Source: Streptomyces sp. LX-29 (GTDB taxonomy: Bacteria; Actinomycetota; Actinomycetes; Streptomycetales; Streptomycetaceae). Taken from it: 64,000 nt of DNA. The notes under the pieces are model-generated. The model was given only the letters and a program-made list of their open reading frames with translations, was not told the DNA's origin and did not search any database. How positions within the stretch are numbered: position 1 is the stretch's first letter; each line of letters starts with the position of its first letter. The stretch lies in contig NZ_CP089746.1 in NCBI RefSeq assembly GCF_029541745.1, positions 1,922,001 through 1,986,000 on the forward strand. The letters run 5' to 3'. Shown in pieces: positions 47,285-55,755 of this stretch. Made by a program: the position numbers and the translations under genes.

Positions 47285-47617
47285 ACCGGATCCGGCGGTG
47301 CCCGGAGCGGATCGCCGCGGGGCCGGTCGACCGGCCCCGCCGACCGCCGGGTGACCGGCCGGCCCGCCAACGGGCCGGTGGTACGCCGGGATCGGCGCAC
47401 GGAGGCGGTGGCGCACGCGCCACCGCCTCCGCCGTCTCCTCCCCTTGGCCTACGCTTCTCCGCCACACCTCCCCGGCCCCCGCTTGACGCGGGCGGCCGC
47501 AGTGGGTTGCATACGCTGTGTGATCACGCTCCGGGCTCCCTTCGCCAGCTCTCGTACGACCTGCGCCTGCTTCGTCACCGTCCGCCGCACCTCCTCTCGG
47601 GCCCGAGGAGCCGCGCC
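47285..47617. other. Region between gluD and the FAD monooxygenase
   Basis: No firm gene is seen in these 333 bases. A short frame from a GTG near 47519 would encode about 35 residues with a Cys-Ala-Cys centre and end over the monooxygenase start; it is not supported strongly enough to call. A TTGACG at about 47483 is a possible -35 element. Confidence 0.4.
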
Positions 47618-49375
47618 GTGGACCCGGTGATCGTCGTCGGGGCGGGCCCGGTCGGGCTCACCCTGGCGCTGGCGCTCGCCCGACTCGAGGTCCCGGTCGT
47701 CCTGCTGGACGAGGGCGCGGGCGCCGAGGAGCACCGGCTGGCCCGTACGGCGGTGCTGCGCCCGGACACCGCGGCGCTGGTGGCGCGGCTGGGCTGCGCG
47801 GAGCTGGTGGCCAAGGAGCGCTGGACCGCATGGCGTACGGTGCGGCGCAGGCAGGTGGTGCGGACGGTGTCCTTCGCGGCGCCCCCCGACGGCTCGGGCG
47901 CCGGGCAGGACGCCTCGCCTCCCGCGCGGGAGCACGCGACGGAGGAGTCACGCGAGCCCGGGCCGGCGGCGGAGGTCGTCGCGCCGGTGCATCTGCCGCA
48001 GCACGAGCTGACCCGCGCGTTGCGCGCGGCGCTGCGGGCGCTCGCCGAGGCCAGCCCGGGTCTCGTCACCCTCGCCACCGGCAGCCGCCTCGACACCCTG
48101 GAGCAGGACGCCACGGGGATCACCGCGCACACCCGGCACGGCACCTGGTGGCGCGGCAGCTACCTGGTCGGCTGCGACGGCCCCCGTTCCACCGTCCGCA
48201 AGCTGCTCCAGGTGCGCTTCCCGGGGCGGACCGCGGTGGAACGCCACGCGGTGGCGGCGCTGCGCGCCGAGTTGCCCTGGCCCGGCGAGGGCTTGCTGCA
48301 CCGCTCGCCGCCATGGCGCGGCGCCGACGGCGAGATCGTCGCCCGTCCCCTGCCCGGCGGGGTGTGGCGGCTCGACTGGCTGCTGCCGCCCGGCCGTGAG
48401 CTCGTCACCCCGGACGCGCTGCTCACCCGGGTGCGCGAGACCCTGCGCGGCTGGTGCGACGGGGCACCGCCCCCCTACGAACTCCTCGACACCGGGGTGC
48501 ACACGGTCCACCACCGACTCGCCCGGCGCTGGCGGGTCGGCCGGGCCTTCCTCGCCGGAGACGCCGCCCATCTGATCGGCGCGCTCGGCACCCAGGGGCT
48601 GGACGAGGGGCTGCGGGACGTCGGCAACCTCTCCTGGAAGCTGGGCCTGGCCTGGCACCACGGCCGAGGCGAGGCCCAGCGGCTGCTCGACAGCTACCAG
48701 GCCGAGCGCCGGGCCGCGGTCGGCGCCCGGCTGCGCGGCGCCGACCAGGCGCTCCCGCTCGTGCGCTCGACGGACGGCTGGCACGCGGTGCGGCGCACCG
48801 TGGTGCCGGGCACCGTGCGCGGCCATGACACGCTGCTGACCGACAGTCACATGGGCCGGGGTCCGCTCGGTGGACCGCCCGTGCACGCCCGTTCGCCGCT
48901 CGCTCCCCCGGTCGCCCCGGCCGGCTCCGTCACCGTGGACACCCCGATCGGAGCGCTGGTCACCGATGTCCCGGTGACGGCGCCGGACGGATCGGCGGCC
49001 CGACTGCGTGAACGGCTCGGTCGGGACCTGCTGGTGGTGCTGGTCGCGCCCGGCACCGCGGTGTGGGAGCGTCGGCACTGGCTGCGCGCGGGGCTGATGC
49101 CACGGCTGGCGGCCGCGGTCGCCGCGCTGCCCGTTCGGGCCGAACTGCTGGTCGCCGAGTCCTACCCGGGCGCCGCCGCGCACACCGTCCTGCTCATCCG
49201 CCCCGACGGCCACCTGGTCGCCGCCCTGTCCGGGGTGCGCCCGGGTGAGCTGTACGCCTGCGCCGACGCGACCCGCGGCGGCGCGCCCGCGCGGGACGAC
49301 GCCACGGCCGACGACGGCGAGGCGGCCGCCGAGACCCCTGCCGCCGAAACGGAGGCGACGGCGGGACGTCGCTGA
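47618..49375 (+). CDS. FAD-dependent monooxygenase
   Basis: This 585-residue flavoprotein hydroxylase is of the PheA/TfdB or polyketide-hydroxylase type. The FAD dinucleotide site is VIVVGAGPVGLTLALALARL at residues 4-23. YLVGCDGPRSTVRKLL (DG motif) lies near residue 185, and the second FAD motif is FLAGDAAHLIGALGTQGL near residue 310. A thioredoxin-like C-terminal domain (DLLVVLVAPGTAVWERRHW) follows, and the last 40 residues are an Ala/Asp/Glu-rich tail. The GTG at 47618 has GAGGAG at seven bases. No biosynthetic cluster surrounds it, so it may act alone on an aromatic compound. Confidence 0.9.
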   Translation: MDPVIVVGAGPVGLTLALALARLEVPVVLLDEGAGAEEHRLARTAVLRPDTAALVARLGCAELVAKERWTAWRTVRRRQVVRTVSFAAPPDGSGAGQDASPPAREHATEESREPGPAAEVVAPVHLPQHELTRALRAALRALAEASPGLVTLATGSRLDTLEQDATGITAHTRHGTWWRGSYLVGCDGPRSTVRKLLQVRFPGRTAVERHAVAALRAELPWPGEGLLHRSPPWRGADGEIVARPLPGGVWRLDWLLPPGRELVTPDALLTRVRETLRGWCDGAPPPYELLDTGVHTVHHRLARRWRVGRAFLAGDAAHLIGALGTQGLDEGLRDVGNLSWKLGLAWHHGRGEAQRLLDSYQAERRAAVGARLRGADQALPLVRSTDGWHAVRRTVVPGTVRGHDTLLTDSHMGRGPLGGPPVHARSPLAPPVAPAGSVTVDTPIGALVTDVPVTAPDGSAARLRERLGRDLLVVLVAPGTAVWERRHWLRAGLMPRLAAAVAALPVRAELLVAESYPGAAAHTVLLIRPDGHLVAALSGVRPGELYACADATRGGAPARDDATADDGEAAAETPAAETEATAGRR

Positions 49376-49719
49376 GGGGGCGTCACCTCACGTCGCGTCG
49401 ACTCCACGTCGCGTCGGCTCGCGGTGACGGCGCGGACGGCACCGCCCCGGGGCGGTGCCGTCCGCGACCCCGTGTCCTCGCGCACTCCGCCTGCTCCGCC
49501 TGCTCGGCGTCCTTCGCGTAGTGCGCGTTCTCAGCAGCGCGGGAAGACACGTCTCACGCGCGGCGCGCGTCACGCGAGCGGCTCAACGGGCGCACACGGT
49601 CGGCACATCGGCGTACGCCGTCGACGCGTGAGCGCACGGCCGCCGAGGGTGCGCGGCCCGGTGCGCGGTTCGGTACCCGGTGCGCTCCGCCGGGGCACCG
49701 ACCACTGGGCGAACACCGG
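49376..49719. other. Region upstream of the cysteine leader
   Basis: These 344 bases contain no supported gene. The sequence just after the monooxygenase gene repeats GTCGCGTCG phrases and includes ACGGCACCGCCCCGGGGCGGTGCCGT, a palindrome at about 49435-49460 that could act as terminator. Confidence 0.5.
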
Positions 49720-49748
49720 TTGACCCCCCTTCCGGCACGTGGTTCACT
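49720..49748 (+). promoter_or_regulatory. Candidate promoter of the leader/cysteine dioxygenase operon
   Basis: TTGACC at 49720-49725 and TTCACT at 49743-49748 are 17 bases apart. The -35 is good and the -10 is weak. Initiation about seven bases on would place the transcript start at the GTG of the leader peptide, i.e. a leaderless message. Confidence 0.4.
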
Positions 49749-49755
49749 GCGGAGC

Positions 49756-49845
49756 GTGATCGACACCCGGCAGCCGCACTTCTGGCGGAGGGTCCATGTG
49801 GACCTGCTCCGCTATGCGAGCTGCATGTGTCGCCCGTCGTTCTGA
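49756..49845 (+). CDS. Putative cysteine-containing leader peptide
   Basis: This short frame of 29 residues begins at the GTG at 49756 and ends TGA at 49845. It contains RRVHVDLLRYASCMCRPSF at its end. The RRxHVDLxRxxS-C pattern is the one found in annotated leader peptides upstream of sulfur and cysteine genes in Streptomyces. The two near-terminal cysteines (C-M-C) fit a ribosome-stalling sensor of Cys-tRNA. The Shine-Dalgarno would be only two bases away, so translation is probably leaderless. It precedes the cysteine dioxygenase gene by 58 bases. It is too short for ordinary gene finders. Confidence 0.75.
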   Translation: MIDTRQPHFWRRVHVDLLRYASCMCRPSF

Positions 49846-49860
49846 CGCGTTCCCCTGCCA

Positions 49861-49875
49861 CGCGGCTTCGCCGCG
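49861..49875 (+). promoter_or_regulatory. Possible attenuator hairpin
   Basis: CGCGGC-TTC-GCCGCG is a perfect 6-bp stem 15 bases after the leader stop and 28 bases before the cysteine dioxygenase start. A ribosome stalled at the leader cysteines could alter its folding. The stem is short, so this is tentative. Confidence 0.4.
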
Positions 49876-49903
49876 CCCTTCGCGATCACTCAGGACGGCC
49901 CTC

Positions 49904-50491
49904 GTGTCCGACGCACCCGTGTCCGTAACGCCCTCCACCTCCCGTAGGTCCCGCTCCGCCCTGTCCTCCCCGCTGGCCTCGCCTTCCGCCCGCGCCTCCG
50001 CGCCCAGCGCCGCCCGACTGCTCGACTTCGTCAACCGAACCGCAGCCGACGCCGCGCTTGTGGCCTCGCTCCCGCTCGACCCGCAGGGTCGCACCTGGAT
50101 GCGACTGAACGGGCCGGGCGGCAGTGAGGCGTGGCTGATCGCCTGGCCACCGGGCAGCGGCACCGGCTGGCACGACCACGGCGGCTCGCACGGCGCCTTC
50201 GCCACGGCCGCGGGTGAACTGACCGAGCAGTCGCTCGCCGCCCAACTGCCGACCGAGGGCTGGAAGACCCTTGAGCTGGCCGACGGGGTGGACCGTGAGC
50301 GCCGGCTCTCCGGCGGGCACGGCCGGGCCTTCGGCCCGCACCATGTGCACCAGGTCTTCAACGAGTCCCAGGACCGGCACGCGGTGTCGGTCCACGCGTA
50401 CCACCCGCCGCTGCCCCTGATGCGTCGCTACAGCCGCACCGGGCAGGTGCTGCGTCTCGAGCAGGTCGAGCTGCCGGAGGAATGGACATGA
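49904..50491 (+). CDS. Cysteine dioxygenase
   Basis: This cupin iron enzyme oxidises cysteine to cysteine sulfinate. The 195-residue protein has the first cupin motif GTGWHDHGGSHGAFATAAGE near residue 85, giving two His ligands, and the third His in GPHHVHQVFNE near residue 145. The first 45 residues are a Ser/Arg/Ala-rich extension. The GTG at 49904 has AGGA at eight bases. It is preceded by a cysteine-containing leader peptide and overlaps the rhodanese gene as ATGA, so the two form an operon for cysteine sulfur handling. Confidence 0.9.
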   Translation: MSDAPVSVTPSTSRRSRSALSSPLASPSARASAPSAARLLDFVNRTAADAALVASLPLDPQGRTWMRLNGPGGSEAWLIAWPPGSGTGWHDHGGSHGAFATAAGELTEQSLAAQLPTEGWKTLELADGVDRERRLSGGHGRAFGPHHVHQVFNESQDRHAVSVHAYHPPLPLMRRYSRTGQVLRLEQVELPEEWT

Positions 50492-50868
50492 GGCGCCGTG
50501 TGGAGGAGCTCCTGGACGAGGCGCGCAGCGGCCTGAACCGGGTGAGCCCGGCACGGGCCGCGGAGCTGAAGGCCGCGGGCGGGCTGCTGGTCGACATCCG
50601 CTACGCCGCACTCCGGGAGCGCGACGGCACGATACCCGGCGCCCTGATCGTCGAGCGCAACGAGCTGGAGTGGCGGCTGGACCCGCTCTGCGACCACCGC
50701 CTCCCGGAGGCCACCGCCCATGATCTGCCCGTCGTGGTGATCTGCAATGAGGGCTACGCCTCCAGCCTGGCGGCGGTCTCCCTGCGCCAACTCGGGCTGA
50801 CCCGGGCCACCGACCTCATCGGCGGCTTCCAGGCGTGGCGCGCGGCGGGCCTGCCGGTGCGGCGCTGA
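50488..50868 (+). CDS. Rhodanese-like sulfurtransferase
   Basis: This single-domain rhodanese has 126 residues. GGLLVDIRYAALRERDGTIP is the first conserved element, and the catalytic Cys is in VVICNEGYASSLAAVSL near residue 89. GGFQAWRAAGLPV ends the fold. The ATG at 50488 overlaps the dioxygenase stop as ATGA, with GGAGG about six bases upstream; an ATG at 50482 is too close to that site. It probably accepts sulfane sulfur in the cysteine pathway. Confidence 0.92.
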   Translation: MRRRVEELLDEARSGLNRVSPARAAELKAAGGLLVDIRYAALRERDGTIPGALIVERNELEWRLDPLCDHRLPEATAHDLPVVVICNEGYASSLAAVSLRQLGLTRATDLIGGFQAWRAAGLPVRR

Positions 50869-51451
50869 TGCACGGTCCCGGCCGAGGTTCGGACCAGGCG
50901 CCCCGGGGGACGCACGCGGCCACGGCCACCCACCGGGTTCCCCTCTCCCGGTCCGAGCATCAGCCGTCCCGCCGAGGCGGGCCACGCGGCAGGGCGGGAG
51001 GGGAGACGTGGTCGTCATCCACGGCGCGGTCCCGCGTGGGCGCCGTGGGCCGGCCGGTCGCCGTGCCGGTTGCGGGCGAAGACGGACTGGCGGCGCCGGG
51101 CGGGGGCGGGCGCCGGCACCGAGGGGGCCGACACGGTCGACGGGCCCGGCGAACGGCCACGTCATGGGGTCGCTTACGAGACCGCCTGTGGGGTCGATGA
51201 GTGGGCGAGGCGACCGGCTCCACCGTGTCGGCGGGCCGACGGCGTTCGGGGTGGGGCTACCGCGTCCCTCCCTGGCGCCCGCGCCCGCGGGTGAGCTGGT
51301 CGTGGACAGCGGCCGACCGCCGGATCGGCGCCGGATCGGCGACGCCGAAGGGAACGCCGACGGCGTCCGCATCGGTGGCTACCGTGGCGGCATCGAGATG
51401 GCCGTGTGACCAGGGTCGAGCGCCGGCTCGGAGATCGGGACCCGCTCGGGG
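50869..51451. other. 583-bp region without a supported gene
   Basis: This lies between the convergent rhodanese and recX genes. Frames are Arg/Gly-rich with no ribosome site or family resemblance. I see no strong hairpin or repeat. Confidence 0.5.
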
Positions 51452-52354
51452 TCAGGGCCCGGCGAGGTGTTCGTCCAGGTGCTCCGTGTCCTCGCCTTCC
51501 TCCTCCAGCGCGCGCCGGACCACGCGCAGGGCCAGGCCCTCCGGATACCCCTTGCGGGCGAGCATGCCGGCGAGGCGGCGCAGCCGCTTCTCGCGGTCGA
51601 GCCCGCGGGTGGCGCGCAGCTTGCGTTCGACCAGCTCGCGGGCGGCGCGCTCCTCCTGGTCGGCGTCGAGCCGACCGACGGCCTCCTCGATCAGCGCGGA
51701 GTCCACGCCCTTGGTCCGCAGCTCGCGGGCGAGCGCGCGGCGGGCGAGGCCCCGGCTGTGGTGCCGGGACTCCACCCAGGCACCGGCGAAGGCCGCGTCG
51801 TCGATCAGTCCGACTTCCTCGAACCGCGACAGCACCCCGTCGGCCACCTCGTCGGGGATGCCCCGCTTGCGCAGCGCGTCGGCGAGCTGCCGGCGGGTGC
51901 GCGGGGTCCCGGTGAGCAGGCGCAGGCAGATCGCCCGCGCCTGCTCCTCCGGGTCAGGCGACGCCTCCCGCTCGGCCCTCGACGAGGAGGAGGCACCACC
52001 CGGCTCACGGTCGGCGCGGCCCGTACCCGCGCCGCTCTGCGATCCGCCGCCGTGCGCCCGGGCGTCACCGTCGAACGGATCACCGTCCTGATACGGGTCG
52101 CCCTGGTACAGGTCGTCCGGGTACGGAGGCTCGTCCAGGTACGGAGGCTCGTCCGGGTAGGGAGCACCGCCGTCCCAGCCGGCGTCCCCGCGCCCCGGCC
52201 CTTCCCCGTACGGCGGCCCTTCCCCGTACGGCCGCGCGTCCCCATACGACGGACCGTCCTCGTACGGCGGGTCCGCCGGTCGGCGTCGGGCGCGCCGGCC
52301 CTGCCCGGCCGGCGGCCACTCCGGCGGGTCGGGCCAGTCGGTTCGCCGCGTCAC
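51452..52354 (-). CDS. recX: RecA regulatory protein RecX
   Basis: RecX limits RecA filament growth. The conserved part is at residues 125-290: ICLRLLTGTPRTRRQLADAL, KRGIPDEVADGVLSRFEEVG, DAAFAGAWVESRHHSRGLARR, ALARELRTKGVDSALIEEAV and RRLAGMLARKGYPEGLALRVV. The first 120 residues are a Gly/Pro/Tyr/Asp-rich extension with repeated PYGEGPPYG and PPYLDEPPYP units, probably disordered; E. coli RecX has nothing like it. The GTG at 52354 lies three bases after the recA stop, so the genes are cotranscribed. Confidence 0.94.
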   Translation of the reverse strand: MTRRTDWPDPPEWPPAGQGRRARRRPADPPYEDGPSYGDARPYGEGPPYGEGPGRGDAGWDGGAPYPDEPPYLDEPPYPDDLYQGDPYQDGDPFDGDARAHGGGSQSGAGTGRADREPGGASSSSRAEREASPDPEEQARAICLRLLTGTPRTRRQLADALRKRGIPDEVADGVLSRFEEVGLIDDAAFAGAWVESRHHSRGLARRALARELRTKGVDSALIEEAVGRLDADQEERAARELVERKLRATRGLDREKRLRRLAGMLARKGYPEGLALRVVRRALEEEGEDTEHLDEHLAGP

Positions 52355-52357
52355 GGA

Positions 52358-53497
52358 TCAGCTCTTGGCCGCGGCGGCCTTGGTCGCCTTGGCACCGGCC
52401 TTCGCCGCCGTGGCGGTCGTGGCCTTCGCCGGGGCGGCGGCCGCGCCACCCGTGGCGCCCGCGGCGTCCGCGCCGGGCTCGGTCACGGCGGCCGGGTCGG
52501 CCTTCACACCGATGCCCAGCTTCTCCTTGATCTTCTTCTCGATCTCGTTGGCGAGATCGGGGTTGTCCTTCAGGAAGTTGCGGGCGTTCTCCTTGCCCTG
52601 ACCGAGCTGGTCGCCCTCGTACGTGTACCAGGCGCCGGACTTGCGGATGAAGCCGTGCTCGACGCCCATGTCGATCAGGCCACCCTCGCGGCTGATGCCC
52701 TGGCCGTAGAGGATGTCGAACTCGGCCTGCTTGAAGGGCGGCGCGACCTTGTTCTTGACGACCTTGACGCGGGTGCGGTTGCCGACCGCCTCGGTGCCGT
52801 CCTTGAGGGTCTCGATGCGACGGATGTCCAGGCGCACCGAGGCGTAGAACTTCAGCGCCCGGCCACCGGTGGTGGTCTCCGGGGAGCCGAACATGACGCC
52901 GACCTTCTCGCGCAGCTGGTTGATGAAGATCGCGGTGGTCTTGGACTGGTTCAGCGCGCCAGTGATCTTACGCAGCGCCTGGCTCATCAGTCGGGCCTGG
53001 AGGCCGACGTGGGAGTCGCCCATCTCACCCTCGATCTCCGCGCGGGGCACCAGGGCCGCCACGGAGTCGATGACGATGAGGTCGAGCGCGCCGGAGCGGA
53101 TCAGCATGTCCGTGATCTCCAGCGCCTGCTCACCGTTGTCCGGCTGGGACAGGATCAGGGAGTCGGTGTCCACGCCGAGCTTCTGGGCGTAGTCGGGGTC
53201 CAGGGCGTGCTCGGCGTCCACGAAGGCCACCGTGCCGCCGGCGCGCTGGGCGTTGGCCACCGCGTGCAGGGTCAGCGTGGTCTTACCGGAGGACTCCGGT
53301 CCGTAGACCTCCACCACTCGGCCGCGCGGCAGGCCGCCGACGCCGAGCGCGACGTCGAGAGCGGTCGACCCGGTGGGGATGACCTCAATGGGCTCGTTCG
53401 GCCGCTCGCCCATGCGCATCACGGCGCCCTTGCCGAATTGCCGTTCAATCTGTGCGAGCGCGGCGTCCAGCGCCTTCTCGCGGTCGGTGCCTGCCAT
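52358..53497 (-). CDS. recA: Recombinase RecA
   Basis: RecA promotes strand exchange and triggers LexA self-cleavage. The 379-residue protein has [12 protein letters not shown], Walker [20 protein letters not shown] near residue 66, [23 protein letters not shown] Walker B near residue 140, and loop L2 [20 protein letters not shown]. The last 50 residues are an Ala/Lys/Thr-rich tail beyond the E. coli form. The ATG at 53497 ([14 protein letters not shown]) is the conserved start. A LexA-type box lies 120 bases upstream. recX follows in the same operon. Confidence 0.98.
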   Translation of the reverse strand: MAGTDREKALDAALAQIERQFGKGAVMRMGERPNEPIEVIPTGSTALDVALGVGGLPRGRVVEVYGPESSGKTTLTLHAVANAQRAGGTVAFVDAEHALDPDYAQKLGVDTDSLILSQPDNGEQALEITDMLIRSGALDLIVIDSVAALVPRAEIEGEMGDSHVGLQARLMSQALRKITGALNQSKTTAIFINQLREKVGVMFGSPETTTGGRALKFYASVRLDIRRIETLKDGTEAVGNRTRVKVVKNKVAPPFKQAEFDILYGQGISREGGLIDMGVEHGFIRKSGAWYTYEGDQLGQGKENARNFLKDNPDLANEIEKKIKEKLGIGVKADPAAVTEPGADAAGATGGAAAAPAKATTATAAKAGAKATKAAAAKS

Positions 53498-53616
53498 GGG
53501 TTCCACCCGGGGTGCTTGAGTCGATCGCTTCACGTCCATGACGCTAACGCCTGCCACTGACAACGCGCCCGGACTGCGGCCGGCCTGTGGAAAACCCAGG
53601 GCCGGAAGACCCATGA

Positions 53617-53629
53617 GAATGGATGTTCG
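53617..53629 (-). promoter_or_regulatory. LexA-type box of recA
   Basis: On the minus strand CGAACATCCATTC fits CGAAC-N4 with a weaker right half (ATTC instead of GTTC). It is the box type known for Streptomyces recA and lies 120 bases before the start codon. The imperfect half suggests milder LexA control than at lexA itself. Confidence 0.8.
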
Positions 53630-53638
53630 AATTACGTG

Positions 53639-54916
53639 TCAACCGCGCCGCACGAGCGTGTCGCGGACCCGTGCCAGCGTCGAGGCGCCCCGCTGTCCGG
53701 GCTCTCCCGGGGCGTCGCTCTCCCCTTGCGCCGCCGCCCTCCGTTCCGCCCGCCGCTCGCGTCGCGACGTCCGCCGCCGCCCCTGGACCCGGGGGTCGTC
53801 GGTCACCTCGTACCGCTTGACGTATGTGCTGAGGAACGCCTGGAGCGTCGCGGTGGCCGGGATCGCGATCAGGGCGCCCACCGCGCCGAGCAGCGCCGTA
53901 CCCGCGATCACGGAGCCGAAGGCGACGGCCGGGTGGATGTCCACGGTCCTGGCGGTGATGCGCGGCTGCAGCAGGTAGTTCTCGAACTGCTGGTAGATCA
54001 CCACGAAGCCGAACACCCACAGCGCGTACCAGGGCTCCACGGTGAACGCGATCAGCATCGGCAGGGCGCCCGCCAGATAGGTGCCGATGGTGGGGATGAA
54101 CTGCGAGATGATCCCGACCCAGATGCCCAGCGCCGGGGCGTAGGGCACCCCCAGGCACTCCAGCAGGATGTAGTGCGCGAGGCCGGAGATCAGCGCCATC
54201 AGACCGCGCGAGTAGAGGTAGCCGCCGGTCTTGGCGACCGCGATCTCCCAGGCCCGCAGGACCTCGGCCTGCCGGTGCGGCGGCAGCACGGAGCACAGCC
54301 CGCGGCGCAGCCGGGGGCCGTCGGCGGCGAAGTAGAAGGCGAAGAGCGTCACCGTCAGCACCTGGAAGAGGCCGCCGAGCACCGCCGCGGACACGTCGAG
54401 CACGTTGTCGGCGCTGTCCTCGACGTACGTCTGCAGCCAGTCGGAGTGCAGCAGGCTGTCCTGTATCTCCACCCGGGACAGATCGGTGTGGAAGGTGGTG
54501 TTGATCCAGCTGATCACCTTGTCCAGGTACTTCGGGAAGTCCTCGACCATGGTGGCGATCTGTCCGGCCAGCATCGAGCCGAGCAGCGTGAAGAAGCCGG
54601 CCACGGAGACGACGATGCCGAGGAAGACCAGGGCGGTCGCGACTCCCCTGCGGACGCCTCGCGCGGCCATCCGGTCCACCGCCGGCTCGATGGCCAGCGC
54701 CAAGAAGAACGCGATCAGGATGTTCAGCAGCAGCCCGGTCAGCCGGTCGAAGGCCCAGGTCGCCAGGCGGAAACAGGCCACGAGCGCGAGCGCGAGCACC
54801 ATCGCGCGGGGCAGCCAGCGCGGCATCCGCGCGGACGGGTGCACGGCGTTCCCGGTGCTCGGCACGGGGGCGGTGCGATCGTCGTCGGGGATGGTCGTCT
54901 CTTCTGTCGTGGCCAC
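53639..54916 (-). CDS. AI-2E/PerM family membrane protein
   Basis: This 425-residue membrane protein has seven or eight spans: AMVLALALVACFRLATWAFD, LLLNILIAFFLALAIEPAVD, ALVFLGIVVSVAGFFTLLGS, a paired C-terminal set including WVFGFVVIYQQFENYLLQPR and GALIAIPATATLQAFLSTYV, and a soluble loop with HTDLSRVEIQDSLLHSDW. This is the PerM topology. The C-terminal 60 residues are Arg/Glu-rich and cytoplasmic. The substrate is not predictable; members include permease-like and regulatory proteins. I start at the GTG at 54916 although an ATG at 54943 is possible; neither has a clear ribosome site. It converges on nothing and lies upstream of recA on the same strand. Confidence 0.9.
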   Translation of the reverse strand: MATTEETTIPDDDRTAPVPSTGNAVHPSARMPRWLPRAMVLALALVACFRLATWAFDRLTGLLLNILIAFFLALAIEPAVDRMAARGVRRGVATALVFLGIVVSVAGFFTLLGSMLAGQIATMVEDFPKYLDKVISWINTTFHTDLSRVEIQDSLLHSDWLQTYVEDSADNVLDVSAAVLGGLFQVLTVTLFAFYFAADGPRLRRGLCSVLPPHRQAEVLRAWEIAVAKTGGYLYSRGLMALISGLAHYILLECLGVPYAPALGIWVGIISQFIPTIGTYLAGALPMLIAFTVEPWYALWVFGFVVIYQQFENYLLQPRITARTVDIHPAVAFGSVIAGTALLGAVGALIAIPATATLQAFLSTYVKRYEVTDDPRVQGRRRTSRRERRAERRAAAQGESDAPGEPGQRGASTLARVRDTLVRRG

Positions 54917-55057
54917 CCGCACAGTGTGGCGTACCGACCGCACATCTTTCCGGCCACCCCGCGCGGGCGACAGACAGGCGCCGGAACAGATGCGTCACGT
55001 CCGCGGCCCGTGCCGGGACCGGGCGCGGCATGAGTCCGGACCAGACGGGGCGCCGGG

Positions 55058-55227
55058 CCAGGACCCGCCGCGGCCACCGCCGAACGACCGGCGGGCCAGG
55101 ACCGGAGGACCGACGGCGGTCCAGGACCGACACGGTGTGAATCCCGGACCGGACGACCCGGCGGCGGGCCAGGACCGACGCGGCGTGCATCCGGACCGGA
55201 TGGCTCAGCCGGCCAGGACCCGACGCG
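55058..55227. repeat. Degenerate CCAGGACC repeats
   Basis: CCAGGACC starts at 55058, 55096, 55121, 55169 and 55213. Several copies continue as GACGCGGC or GACACGG. Spacing varies from 25 to 48 bases, so this is a degenerate cluster rather than a strict array. Confidence 0.6.
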
Positions 55228-55351
55228 GCACGGGCCGGGGACCGGACGCGGCACGGCCCGCGCGGGCAACGCCGCGCGGCGACGAGCGGCGTCCTGTGAG
55301 GCGCCCAGGCGCCGTGCAGCCGGGCAGCCGTGCATCGGAAGCCTCAGGGCG

Positions 55352-55430
55352 GTCCGGACCGTCCCGGCGTGCCCCTGATCCGGACCGTCCCGGTGTGTTC
55401 CGGATCCAGAGCGTCCCGGTGTGCCCCGAG
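55352..55430. repeat. Three 26-bp tandem repeats
   Basis: GTCCCGG starts at 55361, 55387 and 55413, exactly 26 bases apart, within a unit close to CGGACCGTCCCGGTGTGCCCC. It lies just downstream of the DUF3046 gene on that gene's strand. Confidence 0.7.
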
Positions 55431-55480
55431 GATGCGGGCGATCCCAGCGATCCGCGTGTCGGAGGCGCCCCGAAGGTGCC

Positions 55481-55675
55481 TCAGCGGCGCTCGAAGGGGA
55501 TCTCCATGGCGCTGCACACCCCGCGCCAGACGTCCTTGGTCTCCCAGCCCGCGGCCAGCGCCTGCCGTACGGTCCGGCCTCCCAGCTCGGACATCACGTG
55601 GTCGCGCGCGAACGTGTCGGCGTACCCCTCTCCGAAGTGATCCGCCATCCGCTGCCAGAAGTCCGTCAACCGCAT
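55481..55675 (-). CDS. DUF3046 domain-containing protein
   Basis: This 64-residue protein begins MRLTDFWQRMADHFGEGYAD and ends with GVCSAMEIPFERR, matching the small actinobacterial DUF3046 family, often found near recA/recX. Length is normal. No enzymatic motif is present. A cryptic link to RecX is suggested only by location. Confidence 0.9.
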   Translation of the reverse strand: MRLTDFWQRMADHFGEGYADTFARDHVMSELGGRTVRQALAAGWETKDVWRGVCSAMEIPFERR

Positions 55676-55755
55676 GCGCCCAGTATCCCGCCCCTAGGAG
55701 TGCTGCCGTGCGCGAGCCGCTGCCGCGGAGCGCTTTCCGCCCTACGGTCTGGTTC

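Larger units (their letters stand above)
54917..55480. other. 564-bp region with degenerate repeats
   Basis: No gene is supported between the AI-2E-type gene and the DUF3046 gene. The stretch is unusually repetitive: CCAGGACC occurs five times from 55058 to 55220, and a 26-bp unit occurs three times near 55352-55430. Both are listed separately. Confidence 0.55.

Noticed and set aside
47519..47630. Possible Cys-Ala-Cys leader peptide before the FAD monooxygenase
   Set aside because: It overlaps the monooxygenase start, lacks the conserved leader pattern seen at 49756, and the promoter spacing is poor.
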